64,000 nucleotides of DNA, from assembly GCA_020633205.1 (NCBI GenBank), contig JACKEB010000014.1, positions 496,001 to 560,000 of the forward strand. The letters are read 5' to 3'. Position numbers and translations under genes: made by a program. Below the pieces are notes generated by a model. It did not search any database. It was not told where the DNA came from and was given only the letters and a program-made list of their open reading frames with translations. The DNA comes from Polyangiaceae bacterium (GTDB lineage Bacteria; Myxococcota_A; Polyangia; Polyangiales; Polyangiaceae). This document shows positions 52,086-60,694 of this stretch, piece by piece; positions within the stretch are counted from its first letter, which is position 1, and the number at the start of each line of letters is the position of its first letter.

Positions 52086-53753
52086 CTACTTGAAGTCGCG
52101 CGTCGATGGCGGCGCTTCTGACAAGAGTGGCGGACCGCCGACGGGCAGTGTCACGCGAAAGCACGCTCCTCCCCCAACACGGTCCTCGTAGGCGATGTCC
52201 CCTCCATGTTCCACCACGATGCGCTGAACGATGGCGAGACCAAGTCCGGTGCCGTGGGGCTTGGTCGTGACGTATGGCTCGAACAAGCGGGCTTGAACGT
52301 CCGTGGAGATGCCGGGCCCGTTGTCCTCGACGCGAATCTCGATCTCCGTGCTGTCGACCGGCTTGAGGCTAACCCGGACTTCCGGATTGGCGACCTCGCG
52401 ACACGCGTCGATGGCGTTCTGCAGCAGGTTCGTGACGACTTGCACCATCTGGTCGGCGTCCGCTTGGACTTCGGGACAGGGCTCGAACCCGAAGCTGACC
52501 TTTGCTCCCGTGTTCTCGTGCAGCATCACCACCTTGCGGATGCTCTCCACCAAGTTCAGCGGAGCCGGGTTGGGTGCGGGGAGACGCGCGAAGCGCGTGA
52601 ACTCGGAGACGATGGTGTTGATCCGGCGGACCTCGTCGAGGACGGTTCGCGTGGCTTCATCGAAGTACTCGTCGAACGCCTCGTCGTTGCGCGCGCGCAG
52701 CCGACGCAGCGTTTCTACGGCTGCGCGAATGGGCGCGAGGGGATTCTTGATTTCGTGAGCGACCTGGCGCGCGATTTCTCTCCGTGCGGCAATGCGCTCC
52801 GTCGCCGCGAGACGCTTTCGCAGCGCTGCGAGGTCCAAGATGGCCTTGTTGAAGGAATCGGCGAGCTCTCGGAGCTCCCTCCCCCCCCGACCCCGAACCG
52901 GTTGGGGATTTCCGACGACCACGACTCGCGCTTGCTCCGAGAGATCCGCGATGGGGCGCGCCAGACCGCGTGCCATCAACATCGAAAGCAGGAGCGCGAT
53001 GCCCAGGGTGACACCACCGATTGCGAGGATGGTGCCGTCCAGATGCTTCAGTGCTTCGAGCAGCGGCACCCGCGACTTGGTGGCGATCAGCGTGATCCCG
53101 CCAAGCTCCTCGACTTGTAGGCGCTCGACCATTTGATCGCTTGGGACCTTCGAGCTGGAAGCCACGCGCAGTTGGACGCCATGGGAGCGACCGACGTCTT
53201 CCAGCAGGCGGTCCAGATGGCGTGCTGCGTAGATGCCAATCCAAACCTTGCCCAAGCGTCGAGTGCAGTGGGCCTCGACGGCTAGCGGTTCGCCCTTCCC
53301 ACCGCGAACGCCCGCTGCCTGGCTTGGCTTGGCGATGCGTGAGGCGAGCTTTGGGTCCGTCGCGCCCACCACCAGATTGGGATGTACCGCTCCGAGGATT
53401 TCGCCCTCGCTGGTGATCAGCACGAGCTCATCGACACGCAAGGCCTTGCGCATGTCCGGCACGCGCAGACTCGCCGCGAGTCGCCTTCCGGAGTCGAGGC
53501 GCCCGGTCGATAAGTCGATCAGGGTGCTATCCAGCGTCGGGTCGTGGCGACAGATTGGCTCGACCATCTCCGGCAAGCTCGTGATGTCGGTGCTGAGCTG
53601 CTCGTTTAGCCGCGAGACGGCTTCCTTGAACTGCTCGCGGAAGCGCTCTTCTTCAGTGCTGCGCCAGGCTTCGCGCACGCCGAGGCCGACTGCAGCGGTC
53701 ACTGCAATCGTGAGCACGGCGATGGCGAGCATCAGGCGCTGCGCGAGAGTCAC
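52086..53753 (-). CDS. Sensor histidine kinase, NtrY-like
   Basis: 555 aa. Two membrane spans (~8-26 and ~240-262) flank a periplasmic domain of ~210 residues with a Cys (EPICRHD). HAMP-like segment follows (LARPIADLSEQARVVVVGNPQPV). HisKA has His333 (ARQVAHEIKNPLAPIRA), HATPase has NLLQNAIDACR, EDNGPGIS and GTGLGLAI. NtrY/NtrB-type, usually paired with a sigma54 activator NtrX, which is absent here. Divergent from the 53841 lipoprotein. Confidence 0.9.
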   Translation of the reverse strand: MTLAQRLMLAIAVLTIAVTAAVGLGVREAWRSTEEERFREQFKEAVSRLNEQLSTDITSLPEMVEPICRHDPTLDSTLIDLSTGRLDSGRRLAASLRVPDMRKALRVDELVLITSEGEILGAVHPNLVVGATDPKLASRIAKPSQAAGVRGGKGEPLAVEAHCTRRLGKVWIGIYAARHLDRLLEDVGRSHGVQLRVASSSKVPSDQMVERLQVEELGGITLIATKSRVPLLEALKHLDGTILAIGGVTLGIALLLSMLMARGLARPIADLSEQARVVVVGNPQPVRGRGGRELRELADSFNKAILDLAALRKRLAATERIAARREIARQVAHEIKNPLAPIRAAVETLRRLRARNDEAFDEYFDEATRTVLDEVRRINTIVSEFTRFARLPAPNPAPLNLVESIRKVVMLHENTGAKVSFGFEPCPEVQADADQMVQVVTNLLQNAIDACREVANPEVRVSLKPVDSTEIEIRVEDNGPGISTDVQARLFEPYVTTKPHGTGLGLAIVQRIVVEHGGDIAYEDRVGGGACFRVTLPVGGPPLLSEAPPSTRDFK

Positions 53754-53840
53754 AGGGGCATCCTACGCTAACGCGCCTGGTCGACGCAGGATTCCGCCTT
53801 CTCGTTGCGCGACGCACGACGCGCTTCTACGGTGCCCGGC

Positions 53841-56471
53841 GTGAGCCAGCGCTTCAATAATCGAGCTTCGCTCTTAGCCCTGTTCTTCGCCCTTGGCTGC
53901 GGCGGCGCCAACCAAGAGCACACCGAGCTTCCGCGTAGACCCAAGGGCGCGCTGTCGAAGGACAAGCCGGGGACCAACGTCGAGGTTCAAGGACTGCGTT
54001 CCCACGTCTTCGCGAAAGTGCCGGGCGGCACCATGGGGCCGTACGTCGGTTCCAGGAGTGAAGGGAGCATGGCGATCTGGGCGGCCCACAAGGAGTCGGG
54101 CACCGCCTGGTTCAGTCAGGCATTGGATCCCCGAGGTCAACCTCGTGGCAAGGTGCACGAGCTTGGGGCTGCGGCCGGCGAAATCGGTTTGGCGACGGTG
54201 AGGCCCGTCGGCGAAGCAAAGGCCGGGGGCAACCTGAAGGCCAAAGGCTTCGTGATGCTCTATAGCGAGAAGAGCGCTGCGGAGGAGACAATCAATCTGC
54301 TCGCGGTCGGGCCGGGTGGTGAGCTCGCGAGTGGCCCCATGGCGCTGACACGCGCAGCGGACAGCGTGCTTTGGCTCAGCTCCGTGCCGACCAAGCGGGG
54401 CGCCTTGGCCCTGTGGGCGGTGCGTGGATCCGGCAAGGCGGAGCTGTGGGCGGCTGACTTGTCTGATACCTCGGGGAAACAGGGCGCGGTCTTCAGCAAG
54501 ACGGCGCGCGCCTGGCAGGCCGTACCCTTCTCAGGAGGTGCAGCCGTTGCGTGGATCGAGGCTGGCAGCGCTGCTGGTAGCAACGGTCCGGTGATGTTGG
54601 CCTTCCTCGACGAGCAGGGGACCGTAAAAGGCAAGCCGCTGCAGGTCAGTGGAACTGCGAGCGCGCAGCTCGATCTCGACCTTACCGTCAGCGCCAATGG
54701 TCTGGTGATTGGTTGGTCCGACAGCAAGAACCTCGAGCCGCGAGTGCAGCTGGCGTTGGTCGACGCTCAGGGCAAGCTGTTGGCTGGCCCCGTGGCGAAC
54801 TTGCCGGGCGCCGGGGAACAAGCGCTAGTGGACTTGCTCGCGCCCGCTCAAGGTCTCGGCACTGCGTATGCCGTTTGGGAGACTCCAGGGCTCAGCAGTG
54901 AGCGCGATCGCTGGCTGGAAGTCGCGAGCCTCACCAGTGACCTCAAACCTGACAAGCGCGCCAAGCTGCGGGTGGTGGGCGCTGACACCACACCGGAGCT
55001 CGTGGCCACGAATGCTGGCATCGCGGCGTTGACCCTCGCCGAAAACTGCCCTGAGGAAGTGGAGTCCTGCGACGATGCGGACCTACTGCCGACGTTCGTG
55101 CGCCTCGATAGCAAGCTCGAGGTAGTGGCGAGCGAGCCGCTCAAGACCAACGAGTTGCCGAAAGGCATCAACATCGCGTGGGGCTTGTCTTGTCCCCGAG
55201 AGAGCTGCTTCGCCCTGGCCGCCGACAACCAAAACCCAGCGCAGCTCTTCAGTGTGGAGCTTGCTCCAACTGGGACTGCCTACCGGGCCGCGGCGGAAGC
55301 GTGGACCCCTGAGTCTCCCCCACGCCTCGAGACCAACCAAGCGCTCGCCATCAGCGACCCGCTCAGCGACGTTGCCGCGGTGAAACAAGGCTCAGGGTCG
55401 CTGGTGGCTTGGCTCACCTTCTTCGACCCGACGACGCCTTACACGCGGCGCACCACTCCGGCTCCCGACGGCCGCTTCGATCCGGTGCGCGCCCTGCTGA
55501 AGGTGCGGAGCGTGGCCAGCGACGGCACTCCGGGCGCTGTGGAGACGATTTCCTACCGCGCGCGGTCGATGGGTGGTGTCGCGCTCAGTGCAGGCGATCC
55601 AAAGGGCAACGACGCGCTGCTCGTTTGGAGCGCGCTTGACAACAAGGTGCCGCAAGTCTTCCTCACGCTGCTCGGCGCAGGCGGCAAGAAGACGAAGCAA
55701 CAAATGCTGACAAGGGCGCCCGGGGAAGTCAGCGATGTCGGCGCAGGGTTCGTTCCCGATTCGGCCCTGGGAGCCGGAGGCTGGATTGTTGGTTGGGTAG
55801 ACGAGCGCCATGGGGATCCGGAAGTCTACGCGGCGCGCATTGGCAAGGGCCTGCAGCGCATCGGGCCTGATCGCCGTGTGACGTCGGTCACCGGCGCCGC
55901 TACGGATGTGCGTGTATTGCCGCGCGGAGATAAAGCGTGGCTGGTGTGGTCGGAGGCTCGAGATAGCGCCGCGGCTGGCGTTGCGGACATCTTCGTCGCC
56001 ACGCTGAAGAGCGCCACCGCTGAGCCGCTACCGGGACAGCGAGCGCTGGCGAAGACGAAGGGTCACTCCCACTCTCCAGCGGTGGCGCTCGCTGGCGAAA
56101 AGCCAGTCGTGGCGTGGCTGGAAGAAGGCGCCGAGGCCGGTGTACGGGTCGCGGTGCTGAGCGACTCAGGCGCGTCGGAACGCGATCCGTTGGTCATCGA
56201 GCTACCTGATGCCGCACGACCCACGTCGCTCAGCATCGAATGTGATGGGCAGCTCTGTCATGGCGTGGTCAGCGCTGCGCGTGGCGCCGCTTCGGAGCTC
56301 TACGGCTTCACCGTGCGACCGCCGACCGCCGTCGTGAAGGTGCGCCGCTTGGCGCGCCTCGAAGGGCCGAGCGAGCAAACCGCCGCGCCTGCGCTGCAGG
56401 GCAACGGTTTGTTCTTCGCGGATCAGCGCGAGGGACGCGGCTTCTTGCGGCTGGCGGAAGTCACCTGGTAG
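53841..56471 (+). CDS. Very large lipoprotein, probable beta-propeller
   Basis: 876 aa from the GTG at 53841. Signal SLLALFFALGCGG (lipobox ALGC). The mature part repeats ~50-70 residue units with strand patterns such as LWLSSVPTKRGALALWAVRGSGKAELWAADLSD, WLEEGAEAGVRVAVLSD and WLVWSEARDSAAAGVADIFVA, which resemble a propeller of 12-14 short blades. No catalytic motif. Probably surface-exposed binding. An earlier in-frame GTG (53832) would add only three residues. Confidence 0.7.
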   Translation: MSQRFNNRASLLALFFALGCGGANQEHTELPRRPKGALSKDKPGTNVEVQGLRSHVFAKVPGGTMGPYVGSRSEGSMAIWAAHKESGTAWFSQALDPRGQPRGKVHELGAAAGEIGLATVRPVGEAKAGGNLKAKGFVMLYSEKSAAEETINLLAVGPGGELASGPMALTRAADSVLWLSSVPTKRGALALWAVRGSGKAELWAADLSDTSGKQGAVFSKTARAWQAVPFSGGAAVAWIEAGSAAGSNGPVMLAFLDEQGTVKGKPLQVSGTASAQLDLDLTVSANGLVIGWSDSKNLEPRVQLALVDAQGKLLAGPVANLPGAGEQALVDLLAPAQGLGTAYAVWETPGLSSERDRWLEVASLTSDLKPDKRAKLRVVGADTTPELVATNAGIAALTLAENCPEEVESCDDADLLPTFVRLDSKLEVVASEPLKTNELPKGINIAWGLSCPRESCFALAADNQNPAQLFSVELAPTGTAYRAAAEAWTPESPPRLETNQALAISDPLSDVAAVKQGSGSLVAWLTFFDPTTPYTRRTTPAPDGRFDPVRALLKVRSVASDGTPGAVETISYRARSMGGVALSAGDPKGNDALLVWSALDNKVPQVFLTLLGAGGKKTKQQMLTRAPGEVSDVGAGFVPDSALGAGGWIVGWVDERHGDPEVYAARIGKGLQRIGPDRRVTSVTGAATDVRVLPRGDKAWLVWSEARDSAAAGVADIFVATLKSATAEPLPGQRALAKTKGHSHSPAVALAGEKPVVAWLEEGAEAGVRVAVLSDSGASERDPLVIELPDAARPTSLSIECDGQLCHGVVSAARGAASELYGFTVRPPTAVVKVRRLARLEGPSEQTAAPALQGNGLFFADQREGRGFLRLAEVTW

Positions 56472-56535
56472 CCGTCAGCTTGGTCTCCGCTGGTTTTGCC
56501 ACGGAGCCGCGGCCGTCGCCGGGGAGCTGCGGCCT

Positions 56536-57558
56536 TCAGGGCTTTGGGTGCGCCAGGAGCCAGTCCACTAGGGCGCGGCGGTAGTCGTCGGTGAAGTTCG
56601 GGATGTGGCCCACGGCGTTCATCTTCCAGAGCTCCACGGCGCCGCCCGCGGGGCACTCGGTGTACTCGAGCTTGTCAGTCTCCATGCCTGCAACGCTGGC
56701 TTCGTAGTCTACGGGTTCACCAAATGGGGTGAGCGCGCCGGTACATCCGTTCTTTGCCGCCCAGGTCGCGACGCTGGCTTCAGCGCCGGGAACGCCGGGA
56801 ACGGTGACGTAGGACACCGTTTGGTCGTCGGTGCCGTGCATCTGAAGCGCGCTCACCGGTGCGCTCGGTGCACACTTGGTCTCGTCGCTCCACATCTCGC
56901 CCGCAAGGCTCGCGATGCCGGCCACCAGATCTGCTCGATCGCAACCGAAGCGGTGTGACATGAAGCCCCCGTTGGAGTGACCGATCACGTAGACGCGCTT
57001 GTCGTCGACGTTGTAGCGCTGCTTGGCCTCATCGATCAGTCCGGCGATGTACCCCACGTCGTCCACGCCGGAGTTGCCGAAGTCGCAACACGCGTCCGTT
57101 GCGTTCCAGAAGCGCTTGCCATCGCCGCTAATGGTTCCGTCGGGATACAGATAGATGAAGGTCTTCTCCTCTGCGAGCGGCTTGAGCTTGAGCACGACGG
57201 CCTCTTCGGCGGCGCCGTTTGCGCCATAGCCGTGGAGCATCACGATCAGCGGAGTTGGCTCAGCAGGGTTGTAGCTCTCAGGGACGAACGGCGTCACCGG
57301 GCGGTCACCGCCCATGGGCGATGTGTCGACTCCACCCTCACCCCCAACCCCAGATCCAGAGCTGCCACCACTGCCGCCCGTCGTGGTCCCCGCGGTGCCG
57401 CCGCTTCCACCACTCGCAGCGCTGCCAGCGCTCCCGCCCGAGCCTGAGCTGCTTTCGCTGTCGGAGCCGCAAGCCACACCGCTGAGGCCGAGCAAGCAAA
57501 CGGAAACCAGCGCGGCGCTCTTCGAGAGGCGGGCGAACTTCAGGACGCGAGAGGTCAT
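56536..57558 (-). CDS. PHB-depolymerase/LpqC-like esterase lipoprotein
   Basis: 340 aa. Signal ends LLGLSGVAC (lipobox), then a ~50-residue Ser/Gly linker (GSGGSAGSAASGGSGGTAG). Hydrolase domain: LIVMLHGYGANG (oxyanion), Ser195 in VIGHSNGGFMS, Asp in HGTDDQTVS, His in VGHIPNF. The pair CCDF suggests a disulfide. Same family as 1026-1997, but with a long linker and different substrate pocket. Hydrolyses polyesters or plant/wall esters outside the cell (inference). Convergent with the 53841 gene. Confidence 0.88.
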   Translation of the reverse strand: MTSRVLKFARLSKSAALVSVCLLGLSGVACGSDSESSSGSGGSAGSAASGGSGGTAGTTTGGSGGSSGSGVGGEGGVDTSPMGGDRPVTPFVPESYNPAEPTPLIVMLHGYGANGAAEEAVVLKLKPLAEEKTFIYLYPDGTISGDGKRFWNATDACCDFGNSGVDDVGYIAGLIDEAKQRYNVDDKRVYVIGHSNGGFMSHRFGCDRADLVAGIASLAGEMWSDETKCAPSAPVSALQMHGTDDQTVSYVTVPGVPGAEASVATWAAKNGCTGALTPFGEPVDYEASVAGMETDKLEYTECPAGGAVELWKMNAVGHIPNFTDDYRRALVDWLLAHPKP

Positions 57559-57655
57559 GAGTCAGTCTATCGCAGCGGCCGCCGCGCGACGCCAGCCCGG
57601 TGACTGCTTTGGCGCTGCGAGCACCCTGGTCACCCGACTCCCGGCGACTGGTGCT

Positions 57656-58054
57656 TCAGGTTGACTCGGGTTCGCCGTCTTCGACCAGCCCGCGGAAGCG
57701 TTCGTTGAGCCAAGCTTCGAGTTCATCGAGGGGCGCCTCGAAGTCTGGAAGGCGCACGATGCGTCCGCCGACATCCCGCGCTAGGGCGTCGAATTCCTCG
57801 GGATCGAAGGCATACGTGGTCTCGTTCATCACGATCGCCCAGGGCCGCAGCGTAGCGGCCGCGGTCGTCAGTTGTTCGACGAGGCACTCTTCGATATGGC
57901 CGTTCAGCGCGCGCAAGGCCGCCGCGCGACAGATCCGCAGGCGCGGCCCCTCGATACCGCACGCGAGGACGATGCGTTGGCGTACCTGACGAACAGTCTT
58001 CACACCGACGGGCATGGCTCGGACCAGCTTCTCGGTAACTCGCAGGGGAGGCAA
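57656..58054 (-). CDS. Hypothetical protein, 132 aa
   Basis: Composition looks coding (varied, acidic C-terminus: VMNETTYAFDPEEFDALARDVGGRIVRLPDFEAPLDELEAWLNERFRGLV). The N-terminal half holds Cys residues (LACGIEGPRLRICRAAAL; EECLV). No signal peptide or membrane span, so it is probably cytosolic. Start uncertain: 58054 or an internal ATG at 58015. I recognise no family. Upstream of the esterase gene on the same strand but separated by ~100 bases. Confidence 0.5.
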   Translation of the reverse strand: MPPLRVTEKLVRAMPVGVKTVRQVRQRIVLACGIEGPRLRICRAAALRALNGHIEECLVEQLTTAAATLRPWAIVMNETTYAFDPEEFDALARDVGGRIVRLPDFEAPLDELEAWLNERFRGLVEDGEPEST

Positions 58055-58203
58055 GGGAAACGCGCTGCGGGTCGGGCTACGGCGCCTCCTGAGCAGCAGT
58101 GCGAAAGCTGCAGGTTGCTTTGACGGTGTGGCTGATACGCCCCACTCAGATCTCGACCGAGTGGCTTGGATGCGTTGAGGCCGCCGGCTATCCTCAACGG
58201 ATC

Positions 58204-58737
58204 GTGGCGAAATCAGACGACGCGGCGGAGTCGAAGCAAGGCAAGGACCTCGAGCCTGTCGGCGACGACGCAGTGAAGAGTAAGCGCGCGCTCGATGAGT
58301 CCCAGCTGAGAGCCAAGAAGCACAACTCCATCATCCCAACCGCGCAGATCGAGCTCGGGCCAAGCAGCCTGCATGAGCCGGAGGAGCTGAAACCAGCATC
58401 CCAGGCGCCGGTAATCAAAGGCTTCGAGTCCGCCCCGCCGGCAAGCACCCGCGTGCCTGAGTCCGTCGCGCGCCTGTCAGAACGCGGTGGTTCGCTGAGC
58501 GACAGCGATCGCTGGACGGCAGCGGGTGCACTGAAGAAAGCGGTGGCAGAAGGCGATGAAGCCGCCGTCGATGCGGCGCTGGCGAACCTGCCGGAAGTGG
58601 CGAAGCTGGCCTATCGCATCGCCGAGGTCTACTCCGTGGCAACCACCGGCTTCTCGGGGCCCCTTTTGTATGCACGGGGCGGCGGCGCCGTGGAAGCACT
58701 ACTGCTCGAGTTCGAAGCCGCCGCGAAGAAGAAGTAG
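58204..58737 (+). CDS. Hypothetical cytosolic protein, 177 aa
   Basis: Started at the GTG at 58204; an upstream start at 58099 would add a hydrophobic stretch with no clear ribosome site. Residues 1-100 are charged and disordered-looking (EPVGDDAVKSKRALDESQLRAKKHNSIIPT); residues ~110-177 form a helical domain (AAGALKKAVAEGDEAAVDAALANLPEVAKLAYRIAEVYSVATTGFSG...). The EGDEAAVDAAL unit is repeat-like. No known function. Confidence 0.5.
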   Translation: MAKSDDAAESKQGKDLEPVGDDAVKSKRALDESQLRAKKHNSIIPTAQIELGPSSLHEPEELKPASQAPVIKGFESAPPASTRVPESVARLSERGGSLSDSDRWTAAGALKKAVAEGDEAAVDAALANLPEVAKLAYRIAEVYSVATTGFSGPLLYARGGGAVEALLLEFEAAAKKK

Positions 58738-58832
58738 CCAAGAGGTCGACGGGTAATTCCCCAGGGAATCGACCGCGCCGCTCCAAGAACTGCAGCCGCT
58801 TCAAAAACGGCAGCCGCTGCGAGACCGCAGCT

Positions 58833-59213
58833 TCAGGACTCCAGCAGCTCCAAGACGCGCTCCGGGGGGCGACCGATGCGCGCCTTGTCGTCGACCACCA
58901 GCACGGGACGCTCGAGGATGCTGGGATCCTTGACCAACGCGGCTACGATTTGTGCCTTGCTGGCGGTCTTGGAGAGCCCGAGCTTCTTGTATCCAGGCTC
59001 TTTGCTGCGCAGCACGTCGTGCGGTTTGAAGTCGGCGTCTCCCGCGCTCAGCGCCTTCAGCAACGCCTCGACCACGGCTTTGCTCGGCGCTTGCTTGAGG
59101 TACTCGCGTACTTGAATCGCATCGGCACCTAGGCGGTCAGACAAGAGCTGCAAAGCCTCACGGCTCTTGGAACAGCGGGGATTGTGCCACAACGTCACGC
59201 TCTGCTTCGACAT
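58833..59213 (-). CDS. arsC: ArsC/YfgD-type arsenate reductase-like protein
   Basis: 126 aa from the ATG at 59213. Thioredoxin-like ArsC fold with the catalytic Cys14 (LWHNPRCSKSREAL) and Arg residues in VLRSKEPGYKKLGL and ERPVLVVDDKARIGRPPERV that normally bind arsenate. Glutaredoxin-coupled ArsC, or the close relative YfgD; the symbol is tentative. No other ars gene (arsR, arsB, acr3) is nearby, so it may have a general disulfide-related role instead. Confidence 0.85.
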   Translation of the reverse strand: MSKQSVTLWHNPRCSKSREALQLLSDRLGADAIQVREYLKQAPSKAVVEALLKALSAGDADFKPHDVLRSKEPGYKKLGLSKTASKAQIVAALVKDPSILERPVLVVDDKARIGRPPERVLELLES

Positions 59214-59408
59214 GGCGCGGATACTGACACAGCCTTCGACCTCTAACGGTGAAGACTTGCGCGGCCTCGCAACCTGGTGCAAGGGGAGGCAACCTTTCTA
59301 GTGCCAAGCCTTTCTTACAGCCAGGCAGGAACGCCCAACCGCGTCGAAGCTCTGCGCCCCAGGTGGGTTCAGCGCCCCTCGTGGGTTCAGCGCCCGCGCG
59401 TGCGCCGA

Positions 59409-60239
59409 ATGCGCGGTGTTGGGGCCGTGTTCGGCTTGGTTTGGGGGTTAGGGGTCACGTCACCTCACGTCGCCTTGGCGGCAGCGCCGACCAAGCCGGA
59501 GAGCTCCGAGCCGCAATATTCCCCGTGGCAATCCAAGAAGGCGACACCGTTTGCCTCTCTGGCGACGGATGTCGGCGTGGTCTACGCGCGGCCGCGCTTG
59601 ACTCTTGGCTACGGTGCCCCGTTTTGGAACTTCGTGGGCATCGACGCGTACTGGCTGGTGACGAACAGCTTCACGTCGCCCTACGTGGGCTGGCGAGCGA
59701 GCCTGCCGTTTCTCGATACGTTCTTCGGGGTGCGTCGCACGATCCCCTTCGACCGCCGCTTCTTGCGCAAGCAGGAGAAGTACGCCGACACGGACCTCGG
59801 GCTCGAGAACGGCGGGGAGCGTAGCAGCTACACTGCGGTCGATTTCGAACTCAACTTGGCTGCACCCGTCGCCCACGGCGGTGCGTTCCTTGGGGTGCAC
59901 CCGGTGTTGATCGACGTACCCCGAGACACCTACGTCTACGAAGAGGTGCTGCGCGTGGTGATGCGCCCTCCGTTCGCGATGGGCCTTCGCGGGGGCTATG
60001 TTTACGGTTTTGGCGAGAGCCAAGACGTGCAACTCGGCGCGCTGGCGGAGTATGTGGTCGTGCCCGGAAGGCCCCGTGGCGTGACTCGCGGCGGTCCACT
60101 TTTCCACGTGAACTTCAGCAAGCACCTCGAGGGCTTCGCTGCGTTTTCCTTCGTACTGGACTCGCCCGATGCGCTTGGAGTCGTGGACGGCACCTACGCA
60201 TTCCTCGGTCTCTTGCATCGCTGGGCGCAGCGCTTCTAG
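59409..60239 (+). CDS. Exported protein, probable outer-membrane barrel
   Basis: 276 aa from the ATG at 59409. Signal MRGVGAVFGLVWGLGVTSPHVALA, cleaved before AAPTKP. Mature region alternates aromatic strands (SLATDVGVVYARPRLTLGYGAPFWNFVGIDAYWLVTNSFTSPYVGWRASLPF; GGYVYGFGESQDVQLGALAEYVVVPG; HLEGFAAFSFVLDSPD; YAFLGLLHRWAQRF), ending in Phe as many barrels do. Two 18-bp copies of GTGGGTTCAGCGCCC lie just upstream (59363 and 59381). Confidence 0.6.
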   Translation: MRGVGAVFGLVWGLGVTSPHVALAAAPTKPESSEPQYSPWQSKKATPFASLATDVGVVYARPRLTLGYGAPFWNFVGIDAYWLVTNSFTSPYVGWRASLPFLDTFFGVRRTIPFDRRFLRKQEKYADTDLGLENGGERSSYTAVDFELNLAAPVAHGGAFLGVHPVLIDVPRDTYVYEEVLRVVMRPPFAMGLRGGYVYGFGESQDVQLGALAEYVVVPGRPRGVTRGGPLFHVNFSKHLEGFAAFSFVLDSPDALGVVDGTYAFLGLLHRWAQRF

Positions 60240-60268
60240 CTGCCGCTGAGCATATCCGCAGGGATAAT

Positions 60269-60646
60269 CTAGAGATTCGCCTTGGCGCTCGAGGCAGGCA
60301 CCAAGCCTTTGCACTTCTGATCGCGGTCTGCCGTCAGGCGCGCTTTGTCCTCTGGCTTGGCGTCGATCACCTTCAGCTGGGCTTCGGTGCACAGGTTGTT
60401 CTTCTTGAGCTGGTCGCTCAAGTCGCTGACCATTCGCACGCGGATTTCTGCGAGCTTTTCCTTTGCGGCGGTGCCGCTCGCGCCGCCTTTGTCCATCGCG
60501 GCTTCGCAGGATTTCGCCGCTTCTTCTAGCTTGCCCTGTTTCTCGAGCTCGAGGCAGCGCTCGTAATCGCCCCTCGCGGCGTCACAACCCACGCTCAGGA
60601 GAGCGGCGATCACGCCTCCCCCGATACCTGCCCAGCGTCGAATCAT
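60269..60646 (-). CDS. Small lipoprotein with TPR-like helices
   Basis: 125 aa. Signal IGGGVIAALLSVGC (lipobox) then ~100 residues of helices with a TPR-like unit (YERCLELEKQGKLEEAAKSCEAAMDKGG) and two more Cys (NNLCTEAQ; DQKCKGL). A small periplasmic protein; no named family. It is separated from the VWA-like gene by ~50 bases. Confidence 0.65.
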   Translation of the reverse strand: MIRRWAGIGGGVIAALLSVGCDAARGDYERCLELEKQGKLEEAAKSCEAAMDKGGASGTAAKEKLAEIRVRMVSDLSDQLKKNNLCTEAQLKVIDAKPEDKARLTADRDQKCKGLVPASSAKANL

Positions 60647-60694
60647 GGCGGCCTTATAGCAGCCCGACGTAGTAATGCATCGCCTTGGTTCTGC

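Noticed and set aside
52206..53120. 304-aa plus-strand reading frame
   Set aside because: Antisense to the NtrY-like kinase, whose HisKA and HATPase motifs are intact.
14381..59453. A 14-mer CCCTAACCCCCAAA found at 14381-14394 and, reversed, at 59440-59453
   Set aside because: Both copies lie in signal peptides and encode the same Trp-Gly-Leu-Gly stretch, so coding constraint explains it.
59460..60392. 310-aa minus-strand reading frame
   Set aside because: Antisense to the barrel-like gene with its signal peptide and typical strand pattern.
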